Part shown: piece after piece, positions 51,685 through 60,824 of the stretch
How positions within the stretch are numbered: the first letter of the stretch is position 1
Layout of the letters: each line of letters opens with the position of its first letter
NCBI GenBank assembly: GCA_963734685.1
Contig: CAVTIC010000001.1
Location: 372,001 to 436,000 of the forward strand
Reading direction: 5' to 3'
DNA: 64,000 nucleotides
DNA from: JAOUEA01 sp963734685
GTDB taxonomy: Bacteria; Actinomycetota; UBA4738; HRBIN12
The notes under the pieces: generated by a model
What the model saw: the letters and a program-made list of their open reading frames with translations, nothing else
The model's database searches: none
Told to the model about the DNA's origin: nothing
Program-made: the position numbers and the translations under genes

Positions 51685-54240
51685 CTACTCCTTCGCCTCA
51701 GCCTCCACCAGCTCGGCCGGCGTGTCGGGCACCACGACGGGGGTCTCCCCCGCCACGTCGTGTCCCTCCACGTCGATCCTCGGCAGCCACTGCAGCCACC
51801 GCGGCAGGTACCAGTTGCGGTCGCCGAGCAGACGCATCGTCGAGGGCACCAGGATCGATCGGACGATCGTCGCGTCCAGGAACACCGCGACGGCGAGGCC
51901 GAAGCCCATCTGTTCCAGGGACGTCAATCGTCCGGCCGCGAAGCCGGCGAACACGGCGACCATGATGATCGCGGCTCCGGTGATGATGCCACCGGTCGTG
52001 CGGAGCCCGTACGCGACCGAGGCCGCGTTGTCGCCGGTCTTGTCGTACTGCTCACGGATCCTGGTCAACAGGAACACGTGGTAGTCCATCGACAACCCGA
52101 ACAGGATCGAGAACAGGAACAGCGGGAGCCAGGCTTCGATCGCATCGACCTGCTGGAACCCGAGCAGGTTCGCGATCGACTCACCGATCGCCGGCCCACC
52201 CTTCTGGAACACCAGCACGATGAGCCCATACGCGGCGCCCACCGAGAGCAGGTTCATGATGATCGCCTTGATCGGCACCACGATCGAACGGAACACGACC
52301 GTGAGCAGCAGGAAGGACAACCCCAGCACGACCAGGATGATCAACGGCGTATACGTGTCGGAGATGTCGAAGAAGTCCTTCACGAACGCCGTGTCACCGC
52401 CGACCAAGACGGTCGCCGAGGTGCCTGCGAATGCCTCCGGCACGTACGTCTCGCGCAGGGCCGAGATCGTCGCGACCGCAGCCTCGCCCGACGAGTCCGT
52501 GGCGGCGCCTGCGAGCGGGATCTCGATCATCGCGACCGACCCGTCCTGGCTCACCAGCGGCGGTGACGGAGTGCCGAGCGTGTCGTCGTCGGCGATCGCC
52601 GACTCCAGGTCTTGCACGGCAGTCGCATATTCGCCCGCCAGCTCACCGGGGGCGCCGGGCTCCGCGCCGGCGGTGCCGACACTATCGGCCTGGATCACGA
52701 TGTCGACCGACGCCTGAGCGCCCGCCTTCGGGAACTTCTCGACGATCACATCGAAGGCTTCCTTGGTCTGGATGCCGTCGGGCAGCGTGCTGATGCCCGC
52801 GAACCCGGTCTTGATGCCGCGGCCCTCGTCCTCGGGGTGACCCTGGAGCCAGTAGGGCATCGACAGCGCGACCATGAAGGTCCCGCCCAGGACCAGCCAG
52901 ACGACCGGGCGACCCATGACCACACGGGTGACGCGGTCCCAGAATCCACCCTCGGTACTGAGGCTGGAGCCCTCCGGGCGAGAGTAGCGAGCGAACGCTC
53001 CCCGCTTGACCATGCGGTTGACGAGGATGGCCACGCCGATGAAGCCCACGAGACCACCGAGCGGAGCGGCGGCGGAAGCCCCCACGGCACCGACCACGCC
53101 GCCCACCACAGCACCGCCCACCAGCATCGCGATGAACACGAGGAGCGTGGGGACGCGGGACAGATACGGCCAGTTGACGCGATCGCCGAGGAGCGCGAGC
53201 ACGGCCGGCAGCAGCGTCATCGACGATGCCACCGAGACCAGCACGACGACGATCGCGCCGCCGGCCAAGCTCCGGAAGATCGTGGTCGGAACGAGCAGCA
53301 TGCCGGCGAGCGCCAGCACGACCGTCATGCCGCTGAAGAACACGGCGCGAGAGGCCGTGGCTCCGGATGCTCGGATCGCATCGTGCTTCTCACGACCGAG
53401 ATGGCGCTCTTCGCGGTAGCGGGAGACGATGAACAGCGCGTAGTCGACGCCGACCGCGATGCCCATCATCGTGATCAGGTTCGGTGTGAAGAAGCTGAAG
53501 TCCCATAGGGTCCCCAGCACGCCGACGATCCCGAGCGTGATCGGAAGCGTGAACAGGATCGTCATCAGCAACGGAAGGACCCCGGCGACGATCGCGCCGA
53601 ACACGATCAGTAGCACGATGATCGCTGCGGTCACGCCGATGCTCTCGCCGAAGGCCAGGTCTTCCTCGGAGATCACCTTGAAGTCTTCCGACGAGCTCAC
53701 GGCACCGAGCATGTGGACCTCGACCCCGTCGGTTGAAGCCGCCTCGCGAGCCGCTTCGACGTCTTCGAAATGCGGGGTCGCTTCGTCGATGTCACCGGTA
53801 TAGACGCCCGTGAACAACACGGCGGACCCGTCTTCGGATGGGATCGGACCGAGCGCCGCGATCTGGGGATCGGCGGCCTGCTCCTCTGACAACGGGAAGG
53901 CCGCCGGCAGTGCTGAAAAGACGTCTGATCCGAGCCCTTGAAGCTCGTCGATGAACCCGTTCACCTGATCGGCGAACGCCGGATCCTCGATCGCGCCGGG
54001 CTCTCCCACGACCACGAACGTCTCCGTGATCACGTCCTGGCTCAGTTGACGGTCCTCGAGGAGAAGCTGCGCCCGTTTGGCTTCGGGCGAATTCGTGAAG
54101 TCGAAATCGGTCGTGAGCGCCGGTCCCAGCAACGTGGCGGCCGAGGCGATCCCGGCGACCAGGATGGCCACCCAGATGCTCACCGTCCTCCACGGGTGGC
54201 GGCTGCTCGCTTTGGCGAGCGATTCGGGATTGATGCGCAT
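51685..54240 (-). CDS. MMPL-family RND transporter
   Basis: 851 residues, the usual 12-helix RND layout with two large outside loops (about 45-190 and 485-600). Family blocks include MMGIAVGVDYALFIVSRYRE (about 250) and LFGLSMDYHVFLLTRIREQ (about 710), each with the Asp-Tyr pair of the proton path. Exports lipids or hydrophobic compounds. It is divergent from a TetR gene, its promoter overlaps a palindromic operator, and regulation by that TetR is likely. Confidence 0.87.
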   Translation of the reverse strand: MRINPESLAKASSRHPWRTVSIWVAILVAGIASAATLLGPALTTDFDFTNSPEAKRAQLLLEDRQLSQDVITETFVVVGEPGAIEDPAFADQVNGFIDELQGLGSDVFSALPAAFPLSEEQAADPQIAALGPIPSEDGSAVLFTGVYTGDIDEATPHFEDVEAAREAASTDGVEVHMLGAVSSSEDFKVISEEDLAFGESIGVTAAIIVLLIVFGAIVAGVLPLLMTILFTLPITLGIVGVLGTLWDFSFFTPNLITMMGIAVGVDYALFIVSRYREERHLGREKHDAIRASGATASRAVFFSGMTVVLALAGMLLVPTTIFRSLAGGAIVVVLVSVASSMTLLPAVLALLGDRVNWPYLSRVPTLLVFIAMLVGGAVVGGVVGAVGASAAAPLGGLVGFIGVAILVNRMVKRGAFARYSRPEGSSLSTEGGFWDRVTRVVMGRPVVWLVLGGTFMVALSMPYWLQGHPEDEGRGIKTGFAGISTLPDGIQTKEAFDVIVEKFPKAGAQASVDIVIQADSVGTAGAEPGAPGELAGEYATAVQDLESAIADDDTLGTPSPPLVSQDGSVAMIEIPLAGAATDSSGEAAVATISALRETYVPEAFAGTSATVLVGGDTAFVKDFFDISDTYTPLIILVVLGLSFLLLTVVFRSIVVPIKAIIMNLLSVGAAYGLIVLVFQKGGPAIGESIANLLGFQQVDAIEAWLPLFLFSILFGLSMDYHVFLLTRIREQYDKTGDNAASVAYGLRTTGGIITGAAIIMVAVFAGFAAGRLTSLEQMGFGLAVAVFLDATIVRSILVPSTMRLLGDRNWYLPRWLQWLPRIDVEGHDVAGETPVVVPDTPAELVEAEAKE

Positions 54241-54285
54241 CCCGCGTTTCCCCCCTTCTCCGCCGGCTCCCGGCCGGCGTTGACG

Positions 54286-54330
54286 TACGGTGTATGCTTA
54301 CAGCGTACGGGAGCATAGACATACACCGTA
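54286..54330. promoter_or_regulatory. TetR operator region between mmpL and tetR
   Basis: A 22-bp palindrome (54286-54307) has arms TACGGTGTA and TACAGCGTA around TGCT, 8 of 9 positions symmetric. An 11-bp perfect inverted copy of the left arm, CATACACCGTA, follows at 54320-54330. This is the size and form of TetR-family operators and it covers the mmpL promoter. Confidence 0.7.
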
Positions 54331-54340
54331 AGCCTGTCAA
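54312..54340 (-). promoter_or_regulatory. Predicted mmpL promoter
   Basis: Minus strand: TTGACA (54340-54335), 17 bp, TATGCT (54317-54312). Start expected near 54305, inside the operator, so a bound repressor would block it. The leader to ATG 54240 is about 65 nt. Confidence 0.65.
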
Positions 54341-54375
54341 CCTCGATCCGGGAGAACGTTCGGAGAACGATCCTG

Positions 54376-55086
54376 ATGCCGGCACGAACCCGAAAGTCCG
54401 AGGGCGATGCTCCCGCGAAGGAGCGTCTCACACGCGATCGCGTGGTAGAGGCCGCCCTGCGCATCATGGACGAGGAAGGTCTCGACGCCGTCTCGATGCG
54501 ACGAGTGGCGCGAGAGGTCGGAGTCGAGGCGATGTCGCTCTACCACCACGTCCGAGACAAGGAAGATCTGCTCGACGCCATCTGCTCGCGGGTGATGCAG
54601 GAGTTCCGGTTCCCCGACGAGGACAGGCCGTGGATCGACGTCGCGCGAGACGGTGCGCGTGAGTGGCGTCGCGTGTTGCGCGACCACCCCAACGTGATGG
54701 CGTTGTGGGCCGACCGCCAGCGTCCGATGACCGACCTTGAGGCCCTGATGCCGATGGAGTTCGCGCTCAGGGTGATCGGGCGCGCCGGCGTGGACGAGCG
54801 CGAGTCCGTGCAGGTGTTCAACGTGATCGGGGGCTACATCATGGGCGTCGTGATGATGGAGGTCGGGGCGATGTTCTCCGCCGGCACCAGCCGCGGCGAT
54901 CAGACCGTCGACCTGCACGGGAAGCTGACAGGGGCCGACGTCGCCGCCTTGCTTCCCGCCGATCGACTGCCGTGTCTGGTCGCATCCCTCCCCCACCTGG
55001 CCGACTGCGATCCCGACGAGCAGTTCGAGTTCGGGCTCGAGCTGCTCCTCGCCGGCGTCCAGGCCAGGGCGACGGCGCCTGTCTGA
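54376..55086 (+). CDS. TetR-family transcriptional regulator
   Basis: 236 residues. N-terminal helix-turn-helix (about 18-65: VVEAALRIMDEEGLDAVSMR, REVGVEAMSLYHHVRDKEDL) with a TetR_C_1-type ligand domain to the end. Divergent from mmpL and probably its repressor, with autoregulation through the shared operator. Confidence 0.87.
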   Translation: MPARTRKSEGDAPAKERLTRDRVVEAALRIMDEEGLDAVSMRRVAREVGVEAMSLYHHVRDKEDLLDAICSRVMQEFRFPDEDRPWIDVARDGAREWRRVLRDHPNVMALWADRQRPMTDLEALMPMEFALRVIGRAGVDERESVQVFNVIGGYIMGVVMMEVGAMFSAGTSRGDQTVDLHGKLTGADVAALLPADRLPCLVASLPHLADCDPDEQFEFGLELLLAGVQARATAPV

Positions 55087-55094
55087 GCCCCCGA

Positions 55095-56276
55095 TCAGCG
55101 CAGCCCGAGCTCGGCCCCGACCCGGCCGAAGATCTCGAGGGCATCGCGCAGGTCGTCCTCGGTGTGGTCGGCGGTCACGATCGTTCGCACCCGCGCCAGC
55201 CCCTTGCCGACCGTCGGGAACACGATCGCGGGACAGAACACCCCCTCCTCGAACAAGCGTGTGGCGAACCGCTGCGTGCGCTCCTCGTCGCCGGTGATCA
55301 CCGGGGTGATCGGTGTCTCGCTGGCGCCGGTGTCGAACCCGAGATCGTGCAGCCCGTCCTTCAGCAGCGCCGTGTTCGACCAGAGGCGCTCGAGTCGCTC
55401 CGGCTCGTCGGCGATCACGTCGAGCGCGGTGATGCAGGCTGCGACCACCGGCGGGGGCGCGCTCGTGGAGAACAGGTAAGGACGACCGCGGTTCTGCAGC
55501 CACTCGATCAGGTGCGCAGGCCCGGCGATGAACCCCCCGAGCACGCCGATCGCCTTCGACAGCGTGCCGACCTGGATGTCGACGCGCCCATGGAGTCCGA
55601 AATGGTCGACCGTGCCGGCCCCACCCTTCCCCAGCACCCCGCTCGCGTGCGCGTCGTCAACCATCATGATCGCGCTGTGCCGCTCGGCCACCTCGACCAG
55701 TTCGGGTAACGGCGCGATGTCGCCATCCATCGAGAAGACGCCGTCGGTGATGAGGAGCTGCCGCCGACCGGGCGTCGCCGTCTCGGCGAGCAGGCGGTCG
55801 GCGTGATCGGCATCACGATGGTCGAACACCGCGATCTCGGCTCGCGACAGCCGGGCGCCATCGATGATCGACGCGTGGTTCAGCCGGTCCGAGACGATCA
55901 CGTCTTCCTTCGTGAGGATCGCGGCGACCGTGCCGGCGTTCGACGTGAACCCCGACTGGAACATCAGCGCCGCCTCGGCATGTTTGAATGCGGCGAACCG
56001 CTCCTCGAGGTCGCGGTGCATCGTCATCTGGCCCGCGATCGTCCGCACCGCCCCCGACCCTGCACCGAACTCCATCGCTGCGCGGCAAGCCGCCTCGTTC
56101 AGTCGCGGGTGGTTCGCGAGTCCCAGGTAGTTGTTCGATGCCAGGTTGATGACATCGCGCCCGTCGTAGCGGGCTCGGGCGCCCTGGGGCCCCTCGAGGG
56201 TCCGTGGGTGCAGCAACAGGCCGTCTCGTTCGAGCGCGGCCAGCTCCTCCTTCAGGTAGTCGAGCGCGCCGGACAT
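55095..56276 (-). CDS. kbl: Glycine C-acetyltransferase (2-amino-3-ketobutyrate CoA ligase)
   Basis: 393 residues, fold-type I PLP enzyme of the alpha-oxoamine synthase family. NLASNNYLGLANHPR, MFQSGFTSNAGTV, DDAHASGVLG and the PLP lysine in GTLSKAIG (K241). Cleaves 2-amino-3-ketobutyrate with CoA to glycine and acetyl-CoA. The tdh gene 79 bp upstream on the same strand makes the preceding substrate, so the Kbl assignment is preferred over 8-amino-7-oxononanoate synthase. It feeds the glycine pool also filled by the Sox route. Confidence 0.87.
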   Translation of the reverse strand: MSGALDYLKEELAALERDGLLLHPRTLEGPQGARARYDGRDVINLASNNYLGLANHPRLNEAACRAAMEFGAGSGAVRTIAGQMTMHRDLEERFAAFKHAEAALMFQSGFTSNAGTVAAILTKEDVIVSDRLNHASIIDGARLSRAEIAVFDHRDADHADRLLAETATPGRRQLLITDGVFSMDGDIAPLPELVEVAERHSAIMMVDDAHASGVLGKGGAGTVDHFGLHGRVDIQVGTLSKAIGVLGGFIAGPAHLIEWLQNRGRPYLFSTSAPPPVVAACITALDVIADEPERLERLWSNTALLKDGLHDLGFDTGASETPITPVITGDEERTQRFATRLFEEGVFCPAIVFPTVGKGLARVRTIVTADHTEDDLRDALEIFGRVGAELGLR

Positions 56277-56355
56277 CGCGGGTTCGCCTCCTCGAGGTTC
56301 GTCACGGGAACCCTACCCGGACCACGCACCACGCACGACGGCGCGATGAGCCGAG

Positions 56356-57414
56356 CTAACGCTCGTCGACATCCGGGAAGAGGATCACCTTGCCCGAGCG
56401 GCCCGATGCGGTCGTCGCGAAGGCCTCCTCGAATCGCTCCAGCGGGAATCGGTGCGTGATCACCGGCGACACGTCGACGCGCCCGGTCGACAACAACGTG
56501 GTCGTCTGCTGCCAGGTGCGGAACATCTCCCTCCCCGTGATGCCTTGCAGCCGTGCCTCCTTGAAGATCACCTGGTCGTTGAGGTCGAGCGTGACCGAGG
56601 CGTCGGGCAGACCGAGGAGCGACATGCGGCCGCCGCGAGCCAGCATGCGCGTTCCTTGGTCGATCGCCCTTTCGTTGCCGCTCATCTCGAGCACGACCTC
56701 GGCGCCGGCGCCCTTCGTGAGCTCGAGGACGGCCGCGACCGGATCGGTCTGCGTCGGGTCGAGGAGCACGTCGGCACCCATCTCCCCGACCTTCGATCGA
56801 CGGTAGTCGTTGGGCTCGACCGCGATCACCTTCCAGGCGCCGAGCGAACGCGTGACGCCAACCGCGAACATCCCGATCGGCCCGCACCCGATCACGGCGA
56901 CGGCGTTCGTGGCGATGTCCTCGCCGCCTCCGGTTCCGAACGCGGCGTGCACCGCATTGCCGAACGGCTCCATGATCGAAGCGACATCGGGATCGATGCC
57001 CTCACCGACCACCCATGCGTTCTGAGCCGGGAGCACCACGAACTCGGCGAACGCCCCCTCGGTGTCGACGCCGAGGATCCGCAGGTTCTCGCAGATGTGC
57101 GCACGCCCGGTCTGACACGTGGAACAGTGCCCGCATGCGATATGGGTCTCCGCCGCCACGAACACGCCGGGCTGCAGATGATGCACCTCGTCCCCGACCG
57201 CCACGACGGTGCCTGCGACCTCGTGACCGAACGTCATCGGCACGGTCGGGATGCGCCGGTCGGCCCATGTGTTCCAGTCGTGGATATGCAGGTCGGTGCC
57301 GCAGATCGACGCTCCGTGCACCCGCACGAGCACCTCGTCGTCGCCTGGGGCCGGGATGGCGATCTCGACGAGTTCGGCGCCCGGACCTCGCTCGACCTTC
57401 CGCAGCGCCCGCAT
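56356..57414 (-). CDS. tdh: L-threonine 3-dehydrogenase (zinc MDR)
   Basis: 352 residues from ATG 57414. Catalytic zinc ligands C38 (ICGTDLHIHDW), H64 and E65 (FGHEVAG); structural zinc cysteines C94, C97, C100 and C108. NAD-binding VAVIGCGPIGMFAVG. With Kbl it converts threonine to glycine plus acetyl-CoA, producing NADH. The paired order tdh-kbl supports the specific call over a general alcohol dehydrogenase. Confidence 0.88.
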   Translation of the reverse strand: MRALRKVERGPGAELVEIAIPAPGDDEVLVRVHGASICGTDLHIHDWNTWADRRIPTVPMTFGHEVAGTVVAVGDEVHHLQPGVFVAAETHIACGHCSTCQTGRAHICENLRILGVDTEGAFAEFVVLPAQNAWVVGEGIDPDVASIMEPFGNAVHAAFGTGGGEDIATNAVAVIGCGPIGMFAVGVTRSLGAWKVIAVEPNDYRRSKVGEMGADVLLDPTQTDPVAAVLELTKGAGAEVVLEMSGNERAIDQGTRMLARGGRMSLLGLPDASVTLDLNDQVIFKEARLQGITGREMFRTWQQTTTLLSTGRVDVSPVITHRFPLERFEEAFATTASGRSGKVILFPDVDER

Positions 57415-57518
57415 CGTTCCACCCACGAGCGAAGGGTACCCTGCACCGGGAACCCCCACGCGATCGGCCGTCGTCCCATCTCGAGCCGGCCATCTCGACC
57501 TGGGAAGGACGTACACGC

Positions 57519-58388
57519 GTGCACCTTCGATCGATCGCTCCGCTCCTCGTCGTCACCGTGCTCGTGAGTGCCTGCGCCGACACGAGCCCGGACGGTCCCG
57601 CGGATACGTCCGGCGCCGCAATCGCGCACGCGACCGCGCCCGACGCCCTCCTTCTCCGCTGGGGCTACGAAGGAGGCTTCACGCCACCCGAGTATCAGTT
57701 GACGAACCTGCCCTCGTTCTCCCTCTACGGCGACGGCACGATCGTGCGGCCGGGCCCCCAGATCGAGATCTACCCGGGGCCGGCGCTCCCCGCGCTCGAG
57801 ACGATCCGGCTGGACGAGGCCGGCGTCCAGACGATCCTCGAGTCCGCGTTCGCGGCAGACCTGGATACCGTCGGAGACATGACCGATCTGGGCTCGGTCG
57901 GCGTTGCCGACGCCCCAGAGACGGTGATCACCCTTCGCGCTGGCGACGTCGACCGCACCGTTCGCGTGTACGCCCTGGGCGAGCTCGGCGGTCAGCCCCC
58001 AGGGATGCCGGACGACGAGTACGCGGCTCGGCAGGCACTGCTCGAGCTGGTGAACGACCTCGGCTCCCTCGAATCGTGGCTGCCCGATGACGCGATCGTC
58101 GACGATGGCGTGTACGAGCCCACCGGCTCGTTGATCTTCGTGTCGCGCTATCGGGGACAGGTCGACCTGCCGCAACGCCCGATCACGTGGCCGCTCGAGA
58201 CGCCGTTGCAGGACATCGGAGTGGACACAGGCGTTGGGTTCCGATGCGTCGCCGTCACCGGTGCCGACTGGACGGATCGACTCCAGCCGGCTGCACGACA
58301 GGCGAACCAACTGACACCGTGGACGAGCGCCGGACGTCGCTTCCACGTCTCGTTCAGACCGCTGCTCCCGGACGGATCCGAGTGCTGA
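57519..58388 (+). CDS. Putative lipoprotein of unknown function
   Basis: 289 residues from GTG 57519, with GGAAGGAC 8 nt upstream. Lipobox LVSAC (C19). The body contains LRWGYEGGFTPPEYQLTNLP and FSLYGDGTIVRPG, a pattern seen in secreted proteins of unknown function from high-GC Gram-positives; I cannot name a family. Stands alone after the divergent tdh gene. Confidence 0.65.
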   Translation: MHLRSIAPLLVVTVLVSACADTSPDGPADTSGAAIAHATAPDALLLRWGYEGGFTPPEYQLTNLPSFSLYGDGTIVRPGPQIEIYPGPALPALETIRLDEAGVQTILESAFAADLDTVGDMTDLGSVGVADAPETVITLRAGDVDRTVRVYALGELGGQPPGMPDDEYAARQALLELVNDLGSLESWLPDDAIVDDGVYEPTGSLIFVSRYRGQVDLPQRPITWPLETPLQDIGVDTGVGFRCVAVTGADWTDRLQPAARQANQLTPWTSAGRRFHVSFRPLLPDGSEC

Positions 58389-58535
58389 ACGCCCTTCCGC
58401 TCGAGCTGGCGCCCTGAGATGGCACCGACGAACCGGCGGGGATCGAGTCAGCAGCCAAAACGTTCAGGCGCCGTTCAAGCCGGGTAGTCGCAGGACCGAT
58501 GAACACAGGGTCGGCTTCGACGAACGGCAGGCAGC

Positions 58536-60800
58536 GTGAGTCTCGACGATCCCACCCAGGCGACCCCTGACGCAACGATGCCCTACGAGGGCTTCTTCCC
58601 GACCGCGCCGGCCGGAGCGTTCGGATCGACAGGCGGGATCGACGGCGGCCTCGCCGACCTGCAGGCCCAGCTCGACGACCTCGAGGTTCGGTACCGGGGC
58701 ATCATCGATCGGCTGCCCGTCGTGATCTACATCGACGGCATCGACGCCCAGGACCTGACGGTCGACGTGAGTCTGTCGATCGAGCGGCTCCTCGGCATCA
58801 CCCGCGAGGACTGGCTGTCGCGAACGAACCGATGGGACGACTACGTGCATCCTGCCGATCGAGACCGGATCGTGGCCGCGAGCAACCAGTCGGCGGAGAC
58901 CGGTGAGCCGCTCCGGATCGAGTACCGAGCGGTCCGTCGCGACGGCACCGTGGTGTGGATCCGGGAAGATCGCGTCCTCGTTCGGGATCAGCACGGTTCG
59001 CCGATGTACTGGCTCGGATCGATGCTGGACGTGACAGACGACGTCGCCACGCGCGGCCAACTGTACGAGGCGCAGACGAAGTACGGGGCGCTCGTCGAGC
59101 AGATCCCGGCGATCGTGTACCAGGATCTGGCCGACGAGAGTTGGACCACCGCCTACGTGAGCCCTCAGATCATGACGATCCTGGGTGTCGGGCCTGAAGC
59201 GTACGTGGGCGACAGCAAGCTCTGGGTCGAGATGCTGCATCCCGACGACCGCAACACGACGATCGAAGCCGTCGACCGCGGCATCGCGTCGGGCGAACCG
59301 TACGCGGTCGAGTACCGCATGATCGCGACAGACGGCCGCGTCGTGTGGTTCCGCGACTCCGCGGTCGTGTTGCACGACGCGCTGGGTCGGCCTTCGCTGA
59401 TCCAGGGCGTGATGCTCGACATCACCGACCGGAAGATCGCCGAGGAACGCATCGTCTACCTCGCCTACCACGACAAGCTCACCGGGATGCCCAACCGGGC
59501 GATGTTCGACGAGTTGCTCGACCTGTCGCTGGCCCGTGCACGCCGCAACGGGCTGGGGGTCGCGGTGATCTCGGTGGACCTCGACGAGTTCAAGCTGGTG
59601 AACGACTCGCTCGGGCATGAGACGGGCGACGAGTTGATCCGGATGCTCGCCGAACGTCTGCGCGAAGCGACCCGCGACACCGACCTCGTCGCACGGCCCG
59701 GCGGCGACGAGTTCATGGTGTTGCTCGCCGACCTCGACACCGCATCGCCGGTGCCGGGCGGCCAAGACGGAGGCTCGATCGCGGCCGAGGCGGTCGCCAT
59801 CCGCATCCGGGAAGCCATGCGGGCGCCGTTCGAGATCGCCGGCACCGAGCTGTACCTCACCGCGAGCCAGGGGATCGGGGTCTTCCCCGGAGACGCCGAC
59901 GACGCCCTGACCCTGCTGAAGAACGCTGAGACCGCCATGTTCGAGTCGAAGCGGCTCGGGCCCGGGGGATTCGTCGTGCATGCACGGAAGAGCGGCGACT
60001 CGATGCGGCGGCTGTCGCTCTCCACCCGGCTCCGGAAGGCCGTCGAGCAGAAGCAGTGGATGCTGCACTATCAGCCGCTGGTCGAGCTCGGCAGCCGCAG
60101 GATGTATGGCGTGGAAGCCCTGATCCGCTGGCCCGAGCCGAACGGTGGATTGGTACCACCCGGAGACTTCATCCCGCTCGCCGAGGAGATGGGGCTGATC
60201 GAGGCGATCGGCGACTGGGTCGTGGAGGAGATCTGCCGGCAGGACGCCCAGTGGCGAGCGGAAGGACTCCTCCTCGAGATCGGATTCAACCTGTCGCCTC
60301 GGCAGCTGTGGCAGCCCGACCTCGTGGACAAGATGGTGGCTCCCCTCGTGATCGCCGGCATGGACCCGTCACGCGTGACGGTGGAGATCACCGAGTCGAC
60401 GGCCATGACCGATCCCGACCGGACGGTGGATCTGCTCGCGCAGATGCACGAACGGGGATTGAAGCTCGCGATCGACGACTTCGGTACGGGGTACTCCTCG
60501 CTCGCCCGCCTGAAGCACATGCCGGTCGACATCCTCAAGATCGACCGGTCGTTCGTGCGCGACGTCGACGTCGATTCCGACGCGGCGAGCATGGTCAGCG
60601 CGATGATCTCGCTCGCGAACAACCTCGACATGGTCCCCCTGGCGGAAGGCATCGAGACCGAGGGTGAGTGGCGGTTCCTTGCGGACCGTGGCTGTGAGCT
60701 CGGACAGGGCTACTTCTTCTCGCGCCCGGTGCCGGCCCAGGACATACTCGCGATGCACCGCCGTGCGACCCTGCGGCTCGTCGGCAACGACGCCGGCTAG
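58536..60800 (+). CDS. PAS-PAS-GGDEF-EAL cyclic di-GMP signalling protein
   Basis: 754 residues, GTG start, no membrane segment. PAS1 about 45-165 and PAS2 about 175-300 (both end in a PAC-like DVTDD/DITDR), GGDEF domain about 310-470 with an intact RPGGDEF, EAL domain about 490-745 with VEALIRW, ITEST, DDFGTGYSSL, KIDRSFV and AEGIETE. Both active-site sets look complete, so it could make and degrade c-di-GMP with the balance set by the PAS sensors. The 147 bp upstream hold a GGGTAG box but no convincing full promoter. Confidence 0.88.
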   Translation: MSLDDPTQATPDATMPYEGFFPTAPAGAFGSTGGIDGGLADLQAQLDDLEVRYRGIIDRLPVVIYIDGIDAQDLTVDVSLSIERLLGITREDWLSRTNRWDDYVHPADRDRIVAASNQSAETGEPLRIEYRAVRRDGTVVWIREDRVLVRDQHGSPMYWLGSMLDVTDDVATRGQLYEAQTKYGALVEQIPAIVYQDLADESWTTAYVSPQIMTILGVGPEAYVGDSKLWVEMLHPDDRNTTIEAVDRGIASGEPYAVEYRMIATDGRVVWFRDSAVVLHDALGRPSLIQGVMLDITDRKIAEERIVYLAYHDKLTGMPNRAMFDELLDLSLARARRNGLGVAVISVDLDEFKLVNDSLGHETGDELIRMLAERLREATRDTDLVARPGGDEFMVLLADLDTASPVPGGQDGGSIAAEAVAIRIREAMRAPFEIAGTELYLTASQGIGVFPGDADDALTLLKNAETAMFESKRLGPGGFVVHARKSGDSMRRLSLSTRLRKAVEQKQWMLHYQPLVELGSRRMYGVEALIRWPEPNGGLVPPGDFIPLAEEMGLIEAIGDWVVEEICRQDAQWRAEGLLLEIGFNLSPRQLWQPDLVDKMVAPLVIAGMDPSRVTVEITESTAMTDPDRTVDLLAQMHERGLKLAIDDFGTGYSSLARLKHMPVDILKIDRSFVRDVDVDSDAASMVSAMISLANNLDMVPLAEGIETEGEWRFLADRGCELGQGYFFSRPVPAQDILAMHRRATLRLVGNDAG

Positions 60801-60824
60801 CCCCCAACCTGGGGCAGGGGTGGA

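Noticed and set aside
58389..58535. Alternative-sigma-factor promoter (GTTC ... GGGTAG) before the GGDEF/EAL gene
   Set aside because: The two half-elements are not at the expected spacing and no close match was found, so I do not list it as a feature.
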